Positions 9,348 to 18,671 are shown, counted from the stretch's first letter. The stretch: 64,000 nt of DNA from JBBIQS01 sp037442205 (GCA_037442205.1 JBBIQS010000008.1:60749-124748), one strand, 5' to 3'. Numbers and translations: made by a program. The notes: generated by a model not told the origin, from the sequence alone.

Positions 9348-11033
9348 ATGACCACGCTGCTGGCGGTGAGCGGCCCCAACGCCGGGATGCGCTTCGAGCT
9401 CGTCGAGGATCTGATCGTTGGGCGCTCGCCTTCGTGCCAGGTGGTGCTCGCCGACGACAGCCAGGTCTCGCGCCGCCACGCCCGCTTCGTGTGCCGCGAC
9501 GCGCAGTGCCTGGTGGAGGACCTGGGCAGCCGCAACGGCACGCTGCTCAACGGGGAGCGGGTCGTGGGCGAGATGGCGCTGGCCCCCGGCGACCGGATCC
9601 AGATCGGTGGCACGGCGCTGGTCTTCGAGGCCGTCGCCCGCATCGCCCTGCGCGCCTCTCCGGAGCAGGCCGAGGCCAGCGGCCCCACCGAGGAGTTCCT
9701 CCCGGCCACCGGCGGGGCCCGGGCCGTGCTGCAGGCAGCTGTCGCCTTGTCGAGCTGCGCTTCGGAAGATGCGGCCTTGCGTCGAGCCGCCGAGCAGGCC
9801 CGCGAGCTATTGGCAGCGGACGTCGGAGCTTCGCAGCTCGCCGGCGAGCTCGGACTGGCAACCGCCGCCGTCGCCGGCGCCGAGCGCGTGGACATCCCCG
9901 CCGGCCTGGCGCGGGCCGCCTTCGATCGCCGGCAGGCAGCGCGGATCGGCGGCCGGGCCGCGGCCCCGCTGTGGGCCGGCGGCGAGCCGTTCGGCCTGGT
10001 CTATGCCGAGCGGGCTGACGACCCGTTCACGGATGCCGACCTCGGAATCCTCGCGGCACTCGGGCGCCTGAGCGGCGAGGCGGTGGCCGCGGCGCGCTCG
10101 CGCCAGCCTCCGCCCTCCGGCGCCTCGCTGCTCGGCACCAGCCGGACTTTCAGGAAGGTCCTCGAGCAGGTGCGCCGGGCGGCGGCCTTCCCAGGCGTCG
10201 TCGCCTTCTACGGGCCCGCCGGGTCCGGAAAGGCCGCGCTGGCCCAGCTTCTTCATTCCCGATCGAGTCGAGCGCTCGCGCCGCTGGTGTGCGTGGACTG
10301 CCGCGGGCGGGCGAGCGAGGTCGACGAGGAGCTGTTCGGGCGCCCGGGCCGGGCCGGAGCCCCGCCGCAGCTGTCGGCGCTGCGCCGCGCCGACGGCGGG
10401 ACCTTGGTGCTGGCCGGGCTCGACTACCTGCCGCGCGAGCTGGGATTGCGGCTGGCGCGGGCGCTGGGGCAGCGGCTGGCTCCGCTCGCCGAGGGTGGCG
10501 AGGCGCCGACCGACGTCCGCGTGATCACCACCAGCCGCGAGTCGCCCGAGCAGCTCGCGGCCCAGAGGCGGCTGGAGCCGGAGCTCGCCTCAATGCTCGA
10601 CGGCCAGAGCATCGCCGTGCCGCCGCTGAGCGAGCGCAAGGGGGACCTGCCGCTGCAGTTCGACCACTTCGCCGTGGCGGCGGCCCGAGTCTGGGGCAGC
10701 CGGGCGCTTCGCCTGTCCGACGAGGCCCGGCAGCTGCTCTTGGACTACTCCTGGCCGGGAAACCTGCGGGAGCTGCGCTCCTGCGCCGGGCGGCTGGCCC
10801 TGCTGTGCCCTGGAGAGGAAGTGCTGCCAGGCCATTTGCCTCCCGAGATCGTCTCGGGTGGGCTGCCCCAGGGCGGCACGCTCGCCGACCAGGTGTCGCG
10901 GCTGGAGCGGGACTCCATTGCCCACGCGCTTCGGCAGGCCAAAGGCAAGAAAATCCGCGCCGCCGAGCTGCTGGGCATCAGCCGCCCGACCCTCGACAAG
11001 AAGATCGCCCTGTACCGCTTGAGCGTGAAGTAG
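9348..11033 (+). CDS. FHA-domain regulator with a degenerate sigma-54-activator-type AAA+ core
   Basis: A 561-residue protein. An FHA domain (about 1-95; GRSPSCQVVL, SRRHARF, LGSRNGTLLNG) would bind phosphothreonine. A GAF-like region (about 120-250) follows, then an AAA+ domain of the enhancer-binding type (about 260-490) and a Fis-type helix-turn-helix (about 515-560; IRAAELLGISRPTLDKKI). The AAA+ core keeps Walker A (GPAGSGKA, 289-296) and PPLSERKGDLP, but the sigma-54 contact loop GAFTGA is replaced by GRPGRAGAPP (331-340). Walker B has lost its acidic pair (LVLAGLDYLP), and the arginine-finger region reads ELASMLDG. It probably binds DNA under FHA control without activating sigma-54. The ATG at 9348 is chosen because the FHA domain starts there. 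The kinase partner is unknown. Confidence 0.88.
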   Translation: MTTLLAVSGPNAGMRFELVEDLIVGRSPSCQVVLADDSQVSRRHARFVCRDAQCLVEDLGSRNGTLLNGERVVGEMALAPGDRIQIGGTALVFEAVARIALRASPEQAEASGPTEEFLPATGGARAVLQAAVALSSCASEDAALRRAAEQARELLAADVGASQLAGELGLATAAVAGAERVDIPAGLARAAFDRRQAARIGGRAAAPLWAGGEPFGLVYAERADDPFTDADLGILAALGRLSGEAVAAARSRQPPPSGASLLGTSRTFRKVLEQVRRAAAFPGVVAFYGPAGSGKAALAQLLHSRSSRALAPLVCVDCRGRASEVDEELFGRPGRAGAPPQLSALRRADGGTLVLAGLDYLPRELGLRLARALGQRLAPLAEGGEAPTDVRVITTSRESPEQLAAQRRLEPELASMLDGQSIAVPPLSERKGDLPLQFDHFAVAAARVWGSRALRLSDEARQLLLDYSWPGNLRELRSCAGRLALLCPGEEVLPGHLPPEIVSGGLPQGGTLADQVSRLERDSIAHALRQAKGKKIRAAELLGISRPTLDKKIALYRLSVK

Positions 11034-11133
11034 TCCGCGTCGAGCGGGCTTTGCGCGCCCATCGCCCGGTGGCGAGCGTTAGCTGCGGGTCGTCGTGCCC
11101 GGGCTCCCGCTCGGGCGCTCTCCGGGCGGAGCG

Positions 11134-12711
11134 ATGAGCCGAAAGCTCGAGGAATATCGAGGGCGCCGGCGCTTCGAGGTCACTCCCGAGCCTCCGCCGG
11201 AGGAGCCCCTTTCGAAGCGCCGTTCGACGCCGCAGGCGCCCCGCTTCATGGTGCACAAGCACGACGCCACGCGGGTGCATTACGACCTGCGGCTGGAGAT
11301 GGAGGGCGCGCTGGCCAGCTGGGCGATTCCCAAGGGGCCCAGCTACAACCCCGCCGACAAGCGCCTGGCAGTCCAGACCGAGGATCATCCGCTCGCCTAC
11401 AGCGAGTTCGAGGGCCGAATCCCCGAGGGCGAGTACGGGGCCGGCGACTCGATCATCTGGGACCGCGGCACCTTCCGGACCGATCCGCCGGGCGCCGAGC
11501 GCCAGCAGCGCCAGAAGGGCCACCTGCGACTGCGGCTCGAGGGAGAGAAGCTGCGCGGCCTCTGGCACCTGGTGCGCACCCGGCCCTCGGCCGGCAAGCA
11601 GCAGTGGCTGTTCTTCAAGGGCAGCGACGAGCTGGCGCGCACCTCGGGCGACATCATCGCCGAGCGGCCCGAATCCGTGGTCAGCGGACGGCGGATCACC
11701 CGCGGTCCAGTCTCGGCGCGGATGCTGCGCCGCCCCCATCCGCCGCCGCTCGAGCTGCTGGCCAAGCTCTGGCCGCCGGAGCTGGCCACCGCCGCGGCTC
11801 CGGCAGACCTGGGCGACCGCCCGTGGGTCTTCGAGGTGAAGTACGACGGCTTCAGGGCGCTGGCGGCGATGGCCGGCGGCCGCGCCACCCTCCAGTCCCG
11901 CGTCGGGCTCGACCTCGCCGGCCGCTTCCCGGAGATCGGCCAGGCGCTCCCGACCATCAAGGTCGGCGAGGCGGTGATCGACGGCGAGATCGTGGCCCTC
12001 GACAAGAGAGGGGTCTCCAAGTTCGAGCTGCTGCAGCAGGGGGCTGGAGCGCTGCGGCTGGTGGCCTTCGACCTGCTCTGGCTCGAGGGCGAGGACCTGC
12101 GCCAGCGCCCGCTGCGCGATCGGCGCGAGCTGCTGGAGAGCGTGCTGGCCAACGCCCAGCCGCCGATCCAGCTCGCCGAGCGAATCCCGGGTTCGGTCCA
12201 GCAGGCGCTGGAGCGCGCGCGCCGCCGCGGGCTCGAGGGGCTGATCGCGAAGAGGCCGAGCGCCCCCTACCGCGGAGGTCGCACGCGCGAATGGCTCAAG
12301 CTCAAGCTGCTGGCGACCCAGGACGTGGTCATCGGCGGGCTGCTGCCCATCTCCACCGGCGCCAGGCAGGTCGGAGCGCTCCTGGTCGCCGTTCGCTCTG
12401 GCAAGGATTTCCTGTACGTGGGGCGAGTCGGCACCGGCTTCACCACCAGCTTCCGCGCCGATCTCTTCAAGCGGCTGACCGCCGACGCGGTCGATCATCC
12501 GAAGCTGAAGGGCGCTCCCAGAATCCGGGACGCAGTCTGGGTCGAGCCGCGGCTGGTGGGCCAGGTGGCGTTCAGCGAGTGGACGAGCGACGGAAAGCTG
12601 CGCCAGCCCTCGTTCCAGGGGCTGCGCACCGACAAGACTCCGGAGGAGTGCGTGCGCGAGGCGGCCGTGCCCAGGCGAAGAACCGGCTACGGCCCCGCAG
12701 AATCTCCGTGA
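11134..12711 (+). CDS. ligD: LigD-type DNA ligase: phosphoesterase plus ATP-dependent ligase domains
   Basis: A 525-residue DNA repair enzyme of bacterial non-homologous end joining. The N-terminal 3'-phosphoesterase domain (about 35-165) has HKHDATRVHYDLRLE with candidate metal/catalytic residues His41, His43, His49 and Asp51. The ATP-dependent ligase domain (about 205-520) has the adenylation motif EVKYDGFR with Lys236, DGEIVALD, and the GGLLPISTG/VGRVGTGF OB-fold region. The primase-polymerase domain of a full LigD is absent and is encoded by the convergent gene just downstream, with a 25-base overlap at 12687-12711. The ATG at 11134 follows GGCGGAG. No Ku gene is in the window. Confidence 0.92.
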   Translation: MSRKLEEYRGRRRFEVTPEPPPEEPLSKRRSTPQAPRFMVHKHDATRVHYDLRLEMEGALASWAIPKGPSYNPADKRLAVQTEDHPLAYSEFEGRIPEGEYGAGDSIIWDRGTFRTDPPGAERQQRQKGHLRLRLEGEKLRGLWHLVRTRPSAGKQQWLFFKGSDELARTSGDIIAERPESVVSGRRITRGPVSARMLRRPHPPPLELLAKLWPPELATAAAPADLGDRPWVFEVKYDGFRALAAMAGGRATLQSRVGLDLAGRFPEIGQALPTIKVGEAVIDGEIVALDKRGVSKFELLQQGAGALRLVAFDLLWLEGEDLRQRPLRDRRELLESVLANAQPPIQLAERIPGSVQQALERARRRGLEGLIAKRPSAPYRGGRTREWLKLKLLATQDVVIGGLLPISTGARQVGALLVAVRSGKDFLYVGRVGTGFTTSFRADLFKRLTADAVDHPKLKGAPRIRDAVWVEPRLVGQVAFSEWTSDGKLRQPSFQGLRTDKTPEECVREAAVPRRRTGYGPAESP

Positions 12712-13643
12712 TGGCGCAGCGCGCCCCGGTCCCCGCCAGTCAGATCGGGCAGGTGCTGCTTGAGCGTCAGCACCGGCGCGAACAGGTCTCCCTGCGATTC
12801 GAAGCGCGCCAGCGCCTGAGCTGAATCGAAGACCAGCAGGCTGGGATCGCCTTTGCGCGCGCAGCGCTCGACTTCCTTCCAAGTCACCGGGGTCGAGACG
12901 GTGGGCCGCTCCAGCGCCCGCAGCGACCAGACGGCCACCGTGGTCTTGTGCCGGTCGTTCTGGCTCCAGTCGACGAATATCTTCCCCGGGCGCAGCGCCT
13001 TCTTCATCTGCGAGACCACCAGGTCCGGATGGCGCTGCTCGAGCAGCTCGGCCACGGCGCGGGCAAACGACTTGGTCTGCGGGTAGCTGACCGGGACGTT
13101 CAGCGGCGCGTAGACCTGCATCCCCTTGGAGCCCGAGGTCTTGGGGAACAGCTCCAGGCCCAGCCGCGAGAGCAGCTGGCGCAGCAGCAGCGCCACTCCA
13201 CAGCAGTGGACGAGGTTCGCCGGCGCTCCAGGATCCAGGTCGAAGACCAGCGCCGTGGGCCGGTCGAGCTGGCGCGCCAGCGACAGCGAGGGGTGCAGTT
13301 CCAGGGAGGCGAGGTTGGCCACCCACACCAGACTCGCCAGCTCGTTCACCATGCAGTAGCGCATGGTGCGCTGGTTGCCCTCGCTCCAGACCTTGGCGGT
13401 GGCCAGCCAGCTGGGGCGAAAGCTGGGGCAGTTCTTCTCGTAGAAGTGCTCGCTCTGGACCCCCTCGGGGTAGCGCTTGAGGGTCAGCGGCCGGTTGCGC
13501 AGATGGGGCACCAGCGCCGGGGCGATGCGCGCGAAGTAGTCGATCACCTGGCCCTTGGTGAAGCCCACCGCGGGATAGAGGACCTTATCCAGGTTGGTGA
13601 GCTTGAGTCGGCGCCGGCCGACGGTGACCTCGGTGCTGCGCAC
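12687..13643 (-). CDS. LigD-type primase-polymerase (stand-alone PolDom)
   Basis: A 318-residue archaeo-eukaryotic-primase-type polymerase, the domain that fills gaps and adds ribonucleotides in bacterial end joining. It has LTNLDKVLYP near the N-terminus, HFYEKNCP, the catalytic LVFDLDPG (two Asp), SGSKGMQVYAPL and the third Asp in FVDWSQN. The GTG at 13643 has GGGGTGA upstream and gives a normal family start; a TTG at 13676 is an alternative. It converges on and overlaps the ligase gene by 25 bases, so the LigD functions are split over opposite strands here. Expressed separately, it would need to meet the ligase on DNA, possibly through Ku. Confidence 0.92.
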   Translation of the reverse strand: MRSTEVTVGRRRLKLTNLDKVLYPAVGFTKGQVIDYFARIAPALVPHLRNRPLTLKRYPEGVQSEHFYEKNCPSFRPSWLATAKVWSEGNQRTMRYCMVNELASLVWVANLASLELHPSLSLARQLDRPTALVFDLDPGAPANLVHCCGVALLLRQLLSRLGLELFPKTSGSKGMQVYAPLNVPVSYPQTKSFARAVAELLEQRHPDLVVSQMKKALRPGKIFVDWSQNDRHKTTVAVWSLRALERPTVSTPVTWKEVERCARKGDPSLLVFDSAQALARFESQGDLFAPVLTLKQHLPDLTGGDRGALRHHGDSAGP

Positions 13644-13727
13644 GCTTTCACCCCGCTCGCGGCTCGCGCTCAGCAAGTGGCCATCGGCCCGAGGACGCGC
13701 CAGCGCCTGCCGGAGTGAAGGCCCCGG

Positions 13728-14732
13728 TCAGCGGGCGCTGAACTCGGGGATCGACAGCGGGTGGTAGAAGCCCGCCGGGGCGAGCTCGGCGTAGCCCCGG
13801 GGCGCCAGGCTGAAGCGGGCGTGGGTGCACAGGTCGCAGGCCGAGGAATAGCTCTCGAACGGCGAGAACCCTGCGCCGCGCGCCAGCTCCACCAGCGCCC
13901 CCAGGCCGCCCAGCCAGAGGGCCTTGAGCACCGGGTAGCGCTCGAGGTCGATCTCTCCCGGGACCTCGGCCAGGGGCAGGGCGATGCCGGCGCAGTTGCT
14001 TGGCTGGTAGCGGCCGTCGGCGTCGATCTGGAAGCGGCCGGTGTCCACCAGCTCTCGGCGGCAGGGCGCCCGGTCCAGCAGCTCGCGCCAGGGGACGCGC
14101 GTGCCGTGGCGCCACAGGTAGCGGCCGGCGCGGCCGGCGGGGACGGTCGAGTAGCGCTCGGCGATCGCCAGCGCGTAGCCGTCTCCCGCCTGGCTCAGGA
14201 TCCGCTCGAGCTCGAGCGGCCGATCGAGCGGATGGTCCTGCAGGTCGGAGATGAACGAGGGCAGCGAGATGAGCGCGCCGCGCGGGAGCACCCGCGAGGC
14301 GTTGATCACCGAGGTGGGCTTGAGCACCGGGATGTGCTCGGCGTGGAAGGGCGACAGGCTCACCATCACCTGGTCGAGGCCGACCTCGGCCAGCCCGGTG
14401 AGCACCTCGACCGCGTGGGCGTCGTCGACGGCCCAGCTGGCGCTGGTCTCCACGTAGTCCAGCTGCAGCCCCCGCCGGCGCATCCCGGCCACCGTCGCCC
14501 GCAGCCGCGCCAGCTGCAGGAAGGGCTCGCCGCCGCCGATGAAGTAGCGGGCCCGCGGGCCGCGCTCCGCCAGTTGGTCGAGGATCGCCTCCGGCGCCTC
14601 CTCACCCGTTCCCTGCCCGTCCGTGCGGTGAGGCCCGCAGGCGTTCAGGCAGTGGCGGCAGCGGGCGTCGCACCGATAGCTCAAGACCAGGCCGCCGCCC
14701 ACCAGCTCGCCAATTCGAAGGCTGTCTGACAT
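13728..14732 (-). CDS. Radical SAM protein with extra C-terminal cysteines
   Basis: A 334-residue radical S-adenosylmethionine enzyme. The cluster motif CDARCRHC (Cys21, Cys25, Cys28) and the SAM-binding GGGEPF (about 66-71) are present. Four more cysteines in the C-terminal half (Cys224, Cys247, Cys299, Cys302, the last two as CDLC) could hold an auxiliary iron-sulfur cluster as in SPASM-type enzymes. The ATG at 14732 is preferred over one at 14789 because the conserved part begins just after it. It is 123 bases from a large histidine kinase on the same strand. No precursor-peptide gene is evident next to it. The substrate is unknown. Confidence 0.87.
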   Translation of the reverse strand: MSDSLRIGELVGGGLVLSYRCDARCRHCLNACGPHRTDGQGTGEEAPEAILDQLAERGPRARYFIGGGEPFLQLARLRATVAGMRRRGLQLDYVETSASWAVDDAHAVEVLTGLAEVGLDQVMVSLSPFHAEHIPVLKPTSVINASRVLPRGALISLPSFISDLQDHPLDRPLELERILSQAGDGYALAIAERYSTVPAGRAGRYLWRHGTRVPWRELLDRAPCRRELVDTGRFQIDADGRYQPSNCAGIALPLAEVPGEIDLERYPVLKALWLGGLGALVELARGAGFSPFESYSSACDLCTHARFSLAPRGYAELAPAGFYHPLSIPEFSAR

Positions 14733-14855
14733 CGATGAGGTCGCTCCAGGCTGTGCGACCATTGTTGGGGATAGATCGCCTCGAGGCAAATAAGCGTCGC
14801 CCCGCCAGTTCGCCCGGCGGCAGCCGCTCCGGCACCGAACCGCTGGCTGGCTGCC

Positions 14856-17800
14856 TCAGAGGCTGGCGTCCGAGCAGTCGGAGGAAGTGGCAGTGGAGCG
14901 AACGCGGGGCAGCCGGGCAGCGAAGCGCGCGCCCTCGCCGGGAGTGGAGCTGGCCTCCACCGTGCCCCCCATCATCTCGACCAGGCTGCGCACGATGAAC
15001 AGCCCGACCCCCAGCCCGCCGTAGTGGCGCGGCGAGACCGCCCTCTCGAAGCAGTCGAACAGCCGGGTCAGATCGGCATCGGCGATGCCGATGCCGTGGT
15101 CGACCACCGCCAGCGACACCGCGTCGCCGCCGGCCACCACCTCCACGTCCACCGGCTTCCCCGGGCCGTACTTGATGGCGTTGGACAGCAGGTTGGAGAG
15201 CACGATCCTCAGCCGGGCCCGGTCCCACATCCCCCAGGAGTCGCCGTCCACCCGCAGCCGCAGGGCGCAGCCGGCGCGCTCGGCCGGCTCGGTGAAGCGC
15301 TGGCAGATCTCGTCGGCCAGCGCCGCCAGCTCCAGCGGCTCCAGGTCGAGCTCCACCGCGCCGCTGTTCACCCGCGACACCTGCAGCATCTCCTCGATCA
15401 GCGAGGCCATCCGCGCCACCTGCCGGGTGGCGATCGTCAGCTTGGCCCGCGCCCGCTCCGACAGCGCCTCCTCGCTGCGCAGCAGGCTCTGCAGCTGCAG
15501 CTGCATCGATGTGATGGGCGTCTTGAGCTCATGCGAGGCGACCGAGAGGAACTCGTCGCGCCCGCGCAGCGCCCGCTGCGTCTGGGCGAAGAGGCGGGAG
15601 TTGTCGATGGCCAGCCCCGCCCGCCCGGCCAGCTCCTCGGCGGCCAGGAGGTCGTCGGCCAGCAGGCGCCGGTCGCGGCAGGCGAGCAGCAGCGCCCCCA
15701 GCGTCGCGTCCCGCGCCCGCAGCGGCACCGCCACCAGCGAGCGCAGCCCCAGCTGCTGCAGTTGGTCGCGCTGCGGCTGCGAAGGCGCAAGCTCGGCGAG
15801 CGCCTGCTGATCCAGCCGCTCGCACAGCTCGGTCTGCCCGGTGCGCATCGCCGCCCCAGCGCCGCGCGGGTCGGTGAGCCTGGGCGGCCAGGCCTCCAGG
15901 TAGGCGGCGATCGACTGGCATTGCTGCTCGTCCAGGCAGTTGAGGGCGACCCGGGTCAGCCGCTCGGGCTCGAGCAGGTAGACGGCGCAGACGTCGGCCA
16001 CGGTCAGCGCCGCCAGCCGGGCGATGTCGGCGAGGGTGGCGTGGTAGTCGAGCGAGTGGGCCAGCATGGCGCTGGCCTCGGCGCTGAAGCGCGCCCGGCG
16101 CGAGGCCCGCTCGCGCTCGGTGACGTCGCGGAAGACCAGCACCGTTCCCAGCAGCTCCCCGCGCTCGCCGCGCAGCGGGGCGGCGGTGTGCTCCACCACC
16201 AGGTTCTCCCCGTCGGCGCGCGCCAGCAGCGCCTGGCGCGACAGGCCCGAGGTCCGCCCGCTGGCCAGCACCTTCTGCACCACCCCGGAGAGCGGCGCTC
16301 GGGTCCGCTCGTCCACCGGGCGGTAGACCTCCTCCACCGGCCGCCGCCGGGCCTGGTCCAGCCGCACCCCGGTCAGCTCGCAGGCGACCTCGTTCATGAA
16401 GTCGATGCGCCCGTGCAGGTCGGTGGTGATCACCGCGTCGACGATGCTGCGCAGGGTGATCTTGAGCCGCTCCTCGCCCTCGCGCAGCGCGGCCTCGGCC
16501 CTCAGCCGTTCGGCAAACTGGCCGATCTGGCTGCCCAGCGCCAGCAGCCCCTGCAGCGTCTCCTCGTCAGGGCCCTGCAGGTCGCGCCGCAGCAGCTCCA
16601 CCACCCCCACCACCTCGCTGCCCTGGCGCAGCGGGACCCAGATCGCCCCGCGCAGCCCCGCGGCCACCGCCCCCTGGGCGCGGCGGAAGCCGGGCATCCG
16701 CGGCGCGTCGTCCGACCAGGCCGGCTCGCCGGTCTGCCACACCCGCCCGACGATGCCCACCCCGGAGGCGTAGGCGGCGATGCGGGTGCGCTCCAGGTAT
16801 TCGGCGGCGTCGGCGCGGCGGGTCCAGGTGCCGTAGGCCTTCAGCTCCAGCGAGCGGGGCATGGCCAGGAACAGCGCGCCGGCGTCCCAGCCCATCGACT
16901 CGCCGATGGCCGCCAGCACCCGCGGGGCGGCGTGCTCCACGCTGGGCGACTGGGCCAGGATCTCCAGCACCGAGTACTGGGCCGACAGCCGGTGCTTGGC
17001 CATCTCCAGCTCGTCGTGCTTGCGCCGCAGCGCCTGGTTGGCGGCGGCCAGCTCCGAGGCGCTGGCCAGGGCGGTGACCCGCTCCTGCTCCAGCCGCCGC
17101 GAGGTCGACTCCGACTCGGCCAGGGCCTGCCGCTCGCGCTCGGCGACCGCCAGCGCCTGCAGCGCCCCGGAGAGCATCGCGGCAATGGTCGAGGCGGTCT
17201 CCAGCACCTCCGGCTCCAGCTTGCCGCCGAAGAACAGGGCGAGCACTCCGGTGGGCAGCTCCTGGCAGGGCAGGGGAAAGAGCGCCGCCGAAACCACCCG
17301 CTGGGCCCGGGCCCAGGCCAGGTCGAAGTCGCCGTGGTCTTCCAGGCGAGGGACCAGCAGCGGCAGCTTGTCGGCGGCCACCCGGGCGATCGGGCCGGGC
17401 GGAACGGCCGCCGGCTCGGCAAAGCCGGTCCCCTCCCGGGCGCGGCCCCCGCGGGCCCGCGGCGAAAGCGGCTGCTCCGGCGAATCGGCCAGCCACACCT
17501 GAGCCGAGTGGGCGCCGAGGTCGGCCGGCAGCGTGGTCACCGCCGACTGCAGCACCTGCTCGACGCTGCGGTAGGTCGACAGCTGCGTGGAGGCCCGGAC
17601 GATGGCGCCCATCGCCCGCCGCCCCGGGTTGGCGCCGCCGGCGGCCGGGCGCAGGCACAGCACCTGCCTGCCCTCCGAGATCGCGGTGGCGGTCACCTGG
17701 AGGTCCGCGGCAGCGGCCAGGGGGGCGCCGAGCCAGCGGCTGGCCAGGGCTCCGCGCAGCTGCGCGGGGTCGGCCGCCAGCAGGCGCCCAGCGGCGGCGT

Positions 17801-17927
17801 TGGCCCACTCGACTGCTCCCGAGGGATCGACGACCAGGTAAGCGTCGGCCAGCGAGCCAAGGATCGCCGTCCACTGCTCGACGCCAGCTGGCTCGCAGGC
17901 ATGCTGCTCAGGCGCAGGTCCCGGCAT
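14856..17927 (-). CDS. Multi-sensor histidine kinase (PAS/GAF)
   Basis: A soluble sensor kinase of about 1023 residues. In order I see a PAS domain (about 20-85), a GAF domain (about 100-270), a helical linker, a second GAF (about 310-470), a second PAS (about 490-610), a third GAF (about 640-780), a HisKA domain with SHELKTP (phospho-His about 799) and a HATPase domain with NLLSNAIKYG, DHGIGI and GLGVGLFI. No membrane segment is visible, so it senses cytoplasmic signals. The ATG at 17927 is used; a TTG at 17954 would add nine residues. No response regulator is adjacent, so it appears to be an orphan kinase. Confidence 0.9.
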   Translation of the reverse strand: MPGPAPEQHACEPAGVEQWTAILGSLADAYLVVDPSGAVEWANAAAGRLLAADPAQLRGALASRWLGAPLAAAADLQVTATAISEGRQVLCLRPAAGGANPGRRAMGAIVRASTQLSTYRSVEQVLQSAVTTLPADLGAHSAQVWLADSPEQPLSPRARGGRAREGTGFAEPAAVPPGPIARVAADKLPLLVPRLEDHGDFDLAWARAQRVVSAALFPLPCQELPTGVLALFFGGKLEPEVLETASTIAAMLSGALQALAVAERERQALAESESTSRRLEQERVTALASASELAAANQALRRKHDELEMAKHRLSAQYSVLEILAQSPSVEHAAPRVLAAIGESMGWDAGALFLAMPRSLELKAYGTWTRRADAAEYLERTRIAAYASGVGIVGRVWQTGEPAWSDDAPRMPGFRRAQGAVAAGLRGAIWVPLRQGSEVVGVVELLRRDLQGPDEETLQGLLALGSQIGQFAERLRAEAALREGEERLKITLRSIVDAVITTDLHGRIDFMNEVACELTGVRLDQARRRPVEEVYRPVDERTRAPLSGVVQKVLASGRTSGLSRQALLARADGENLVVEHTAAPLRGERGELLGTVLVFRDVTERERASRRARFSAEASAMLAHSLDYHATLADIARLAALTVADVCAVYLLEPERLTRVALNCLDEQQCQSIAAYLEAWPPRLTDPRGAGAAMRTGQTELCERLDQQALAELAPSQPQRDQLQQLGLRSLVAVPLRARDATLGALLLACRDRRLLADDLLAAEELAGRAGLAIDNSRLFAQTQRALRGRDEFLSVASHELKTPITSMQLQLQSLLRSEEALSERARAKLTIATRQVARMASLIEEMLQVSRVNSGAVELDLEPLELAALADEICQRFTEPAERAGCALRLRVDGDSWGMWDRARLRIVLSNLLSNAIKYGPGKPVDVEVVAGGDAVSLAVVDHGIGIADADLTRLFDCFERAVSPRHYGGLGVGLFIVRSLVEMMGGTVEASSTPGEGARFAARLPRVRSTATSSDCSDASL

Positions 17928-18050
17928 TCGGGCGTCTGTTGGGCGAGGAGACAAAGCAAGCCAATCTAAAGTCGCATCCTCTCCGACGGTAGGCCGCCCG
18001 AACTGTTGCCCGTAGCTAATGTGTCCCAGCGAACGGTCGGTTGCAGGCCG

Positions 18051-18221
18051 CTATTTCTTCTCTGCCTCCTTGCCCTCCTCGATCAGCTGCTTGACCCGCT
18101 GGCCGCCCTTGTGGCCCAGCTCCGAGTATCCGGCGGAGCCGAGCTGCTCCTTGCGGATCTCGCCGCCCTTGCGGCCGGCCTCGCGCACCGTCATCCCGCT
18201 CCCTTTCTCCTTGTCAGCCAT
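18051..18221 (-). CDS. Small KGG-motif stress protein (group 1 LEA / GsiB-like)
   Basis: A 56-residue, very hydrophilic protein with two KGG units (EAGRKGGEIRKEQLG and ELGHKGGQRVKQLIEEG). GGEIRKEQLGSAGYSELGHK is very close to the 20-residue motif of plant Em/group 1 LEA proteins and to the repeats of Bacillus GsiB, which are linked to desiccation and general stress. The ATG at 18221 has GAGG about nine bases upstream. The same C-terminal theme (GGQKVRELIEEGK) ends two larger relatives at 54185-54571 and 54730-55020. A protective role is inferred from the family only. Confidence 0.85.
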   Translation of the reverse strand: MADKEKGSGMTVREAGRKGGEIRKEQLGSAGYSELGHKGGQRVKQLIEEGKEAEKK

Positions 18222-18671
18222 TTCCGCGACCTCGCTTCCATTTGCTCGTCCGGCGGCTCCACACTCGGCGCGGCGCTCCCGCGCAAGGGCGGCCGAAACG
18301 CTCGGCTGCCCGGCCGCGCGGCACTCGACACCGCGGGGCGGCAGCCCGCCGGGGCCCGCCGTCCGCACGCGCGCCACGCGAGAGGTTCCTTCGATTGTCC
18401 GGGACGCGCCCCGTCTGCTGGGCCGTCGCCCAGCAACCGGGGCTCTCGCGTGGGGGTGCTCCCCCGATAAGGTGAGATCAGCGGGCCAGGGCAGCAAGTG
18501 GCGGTAGTTCAAGCGGATTCCGCCGAACCGCCGGAGGGATCCTGGCCGATGCGTCCCTCGTCGGACGGGCGCGGGAAGGCTCGGGATGGCGCCTGGCCGC
18601 TCGGAGTTCGGCACCGCGGCCGGCGGGCGCCGAGCTTGAATCTGGGCTTGGCGCCGCGCAGACTGGCCGCC
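18222..18671. other. 450-base intergenic region, no gene recognised
   Basis: This region lies between the divergent small KGG gene and the exported HER-rich protein. It is as GC-rich as the genes around it. Open frames cross it on both strands, but their translations are Arg/Pro/Ala-rich and start without ribosome sites. It must hold the promoters of both flanking genes. I could not identify convincing -35/-10 pairs, hairpins or repeats. Confidence 0.5.
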
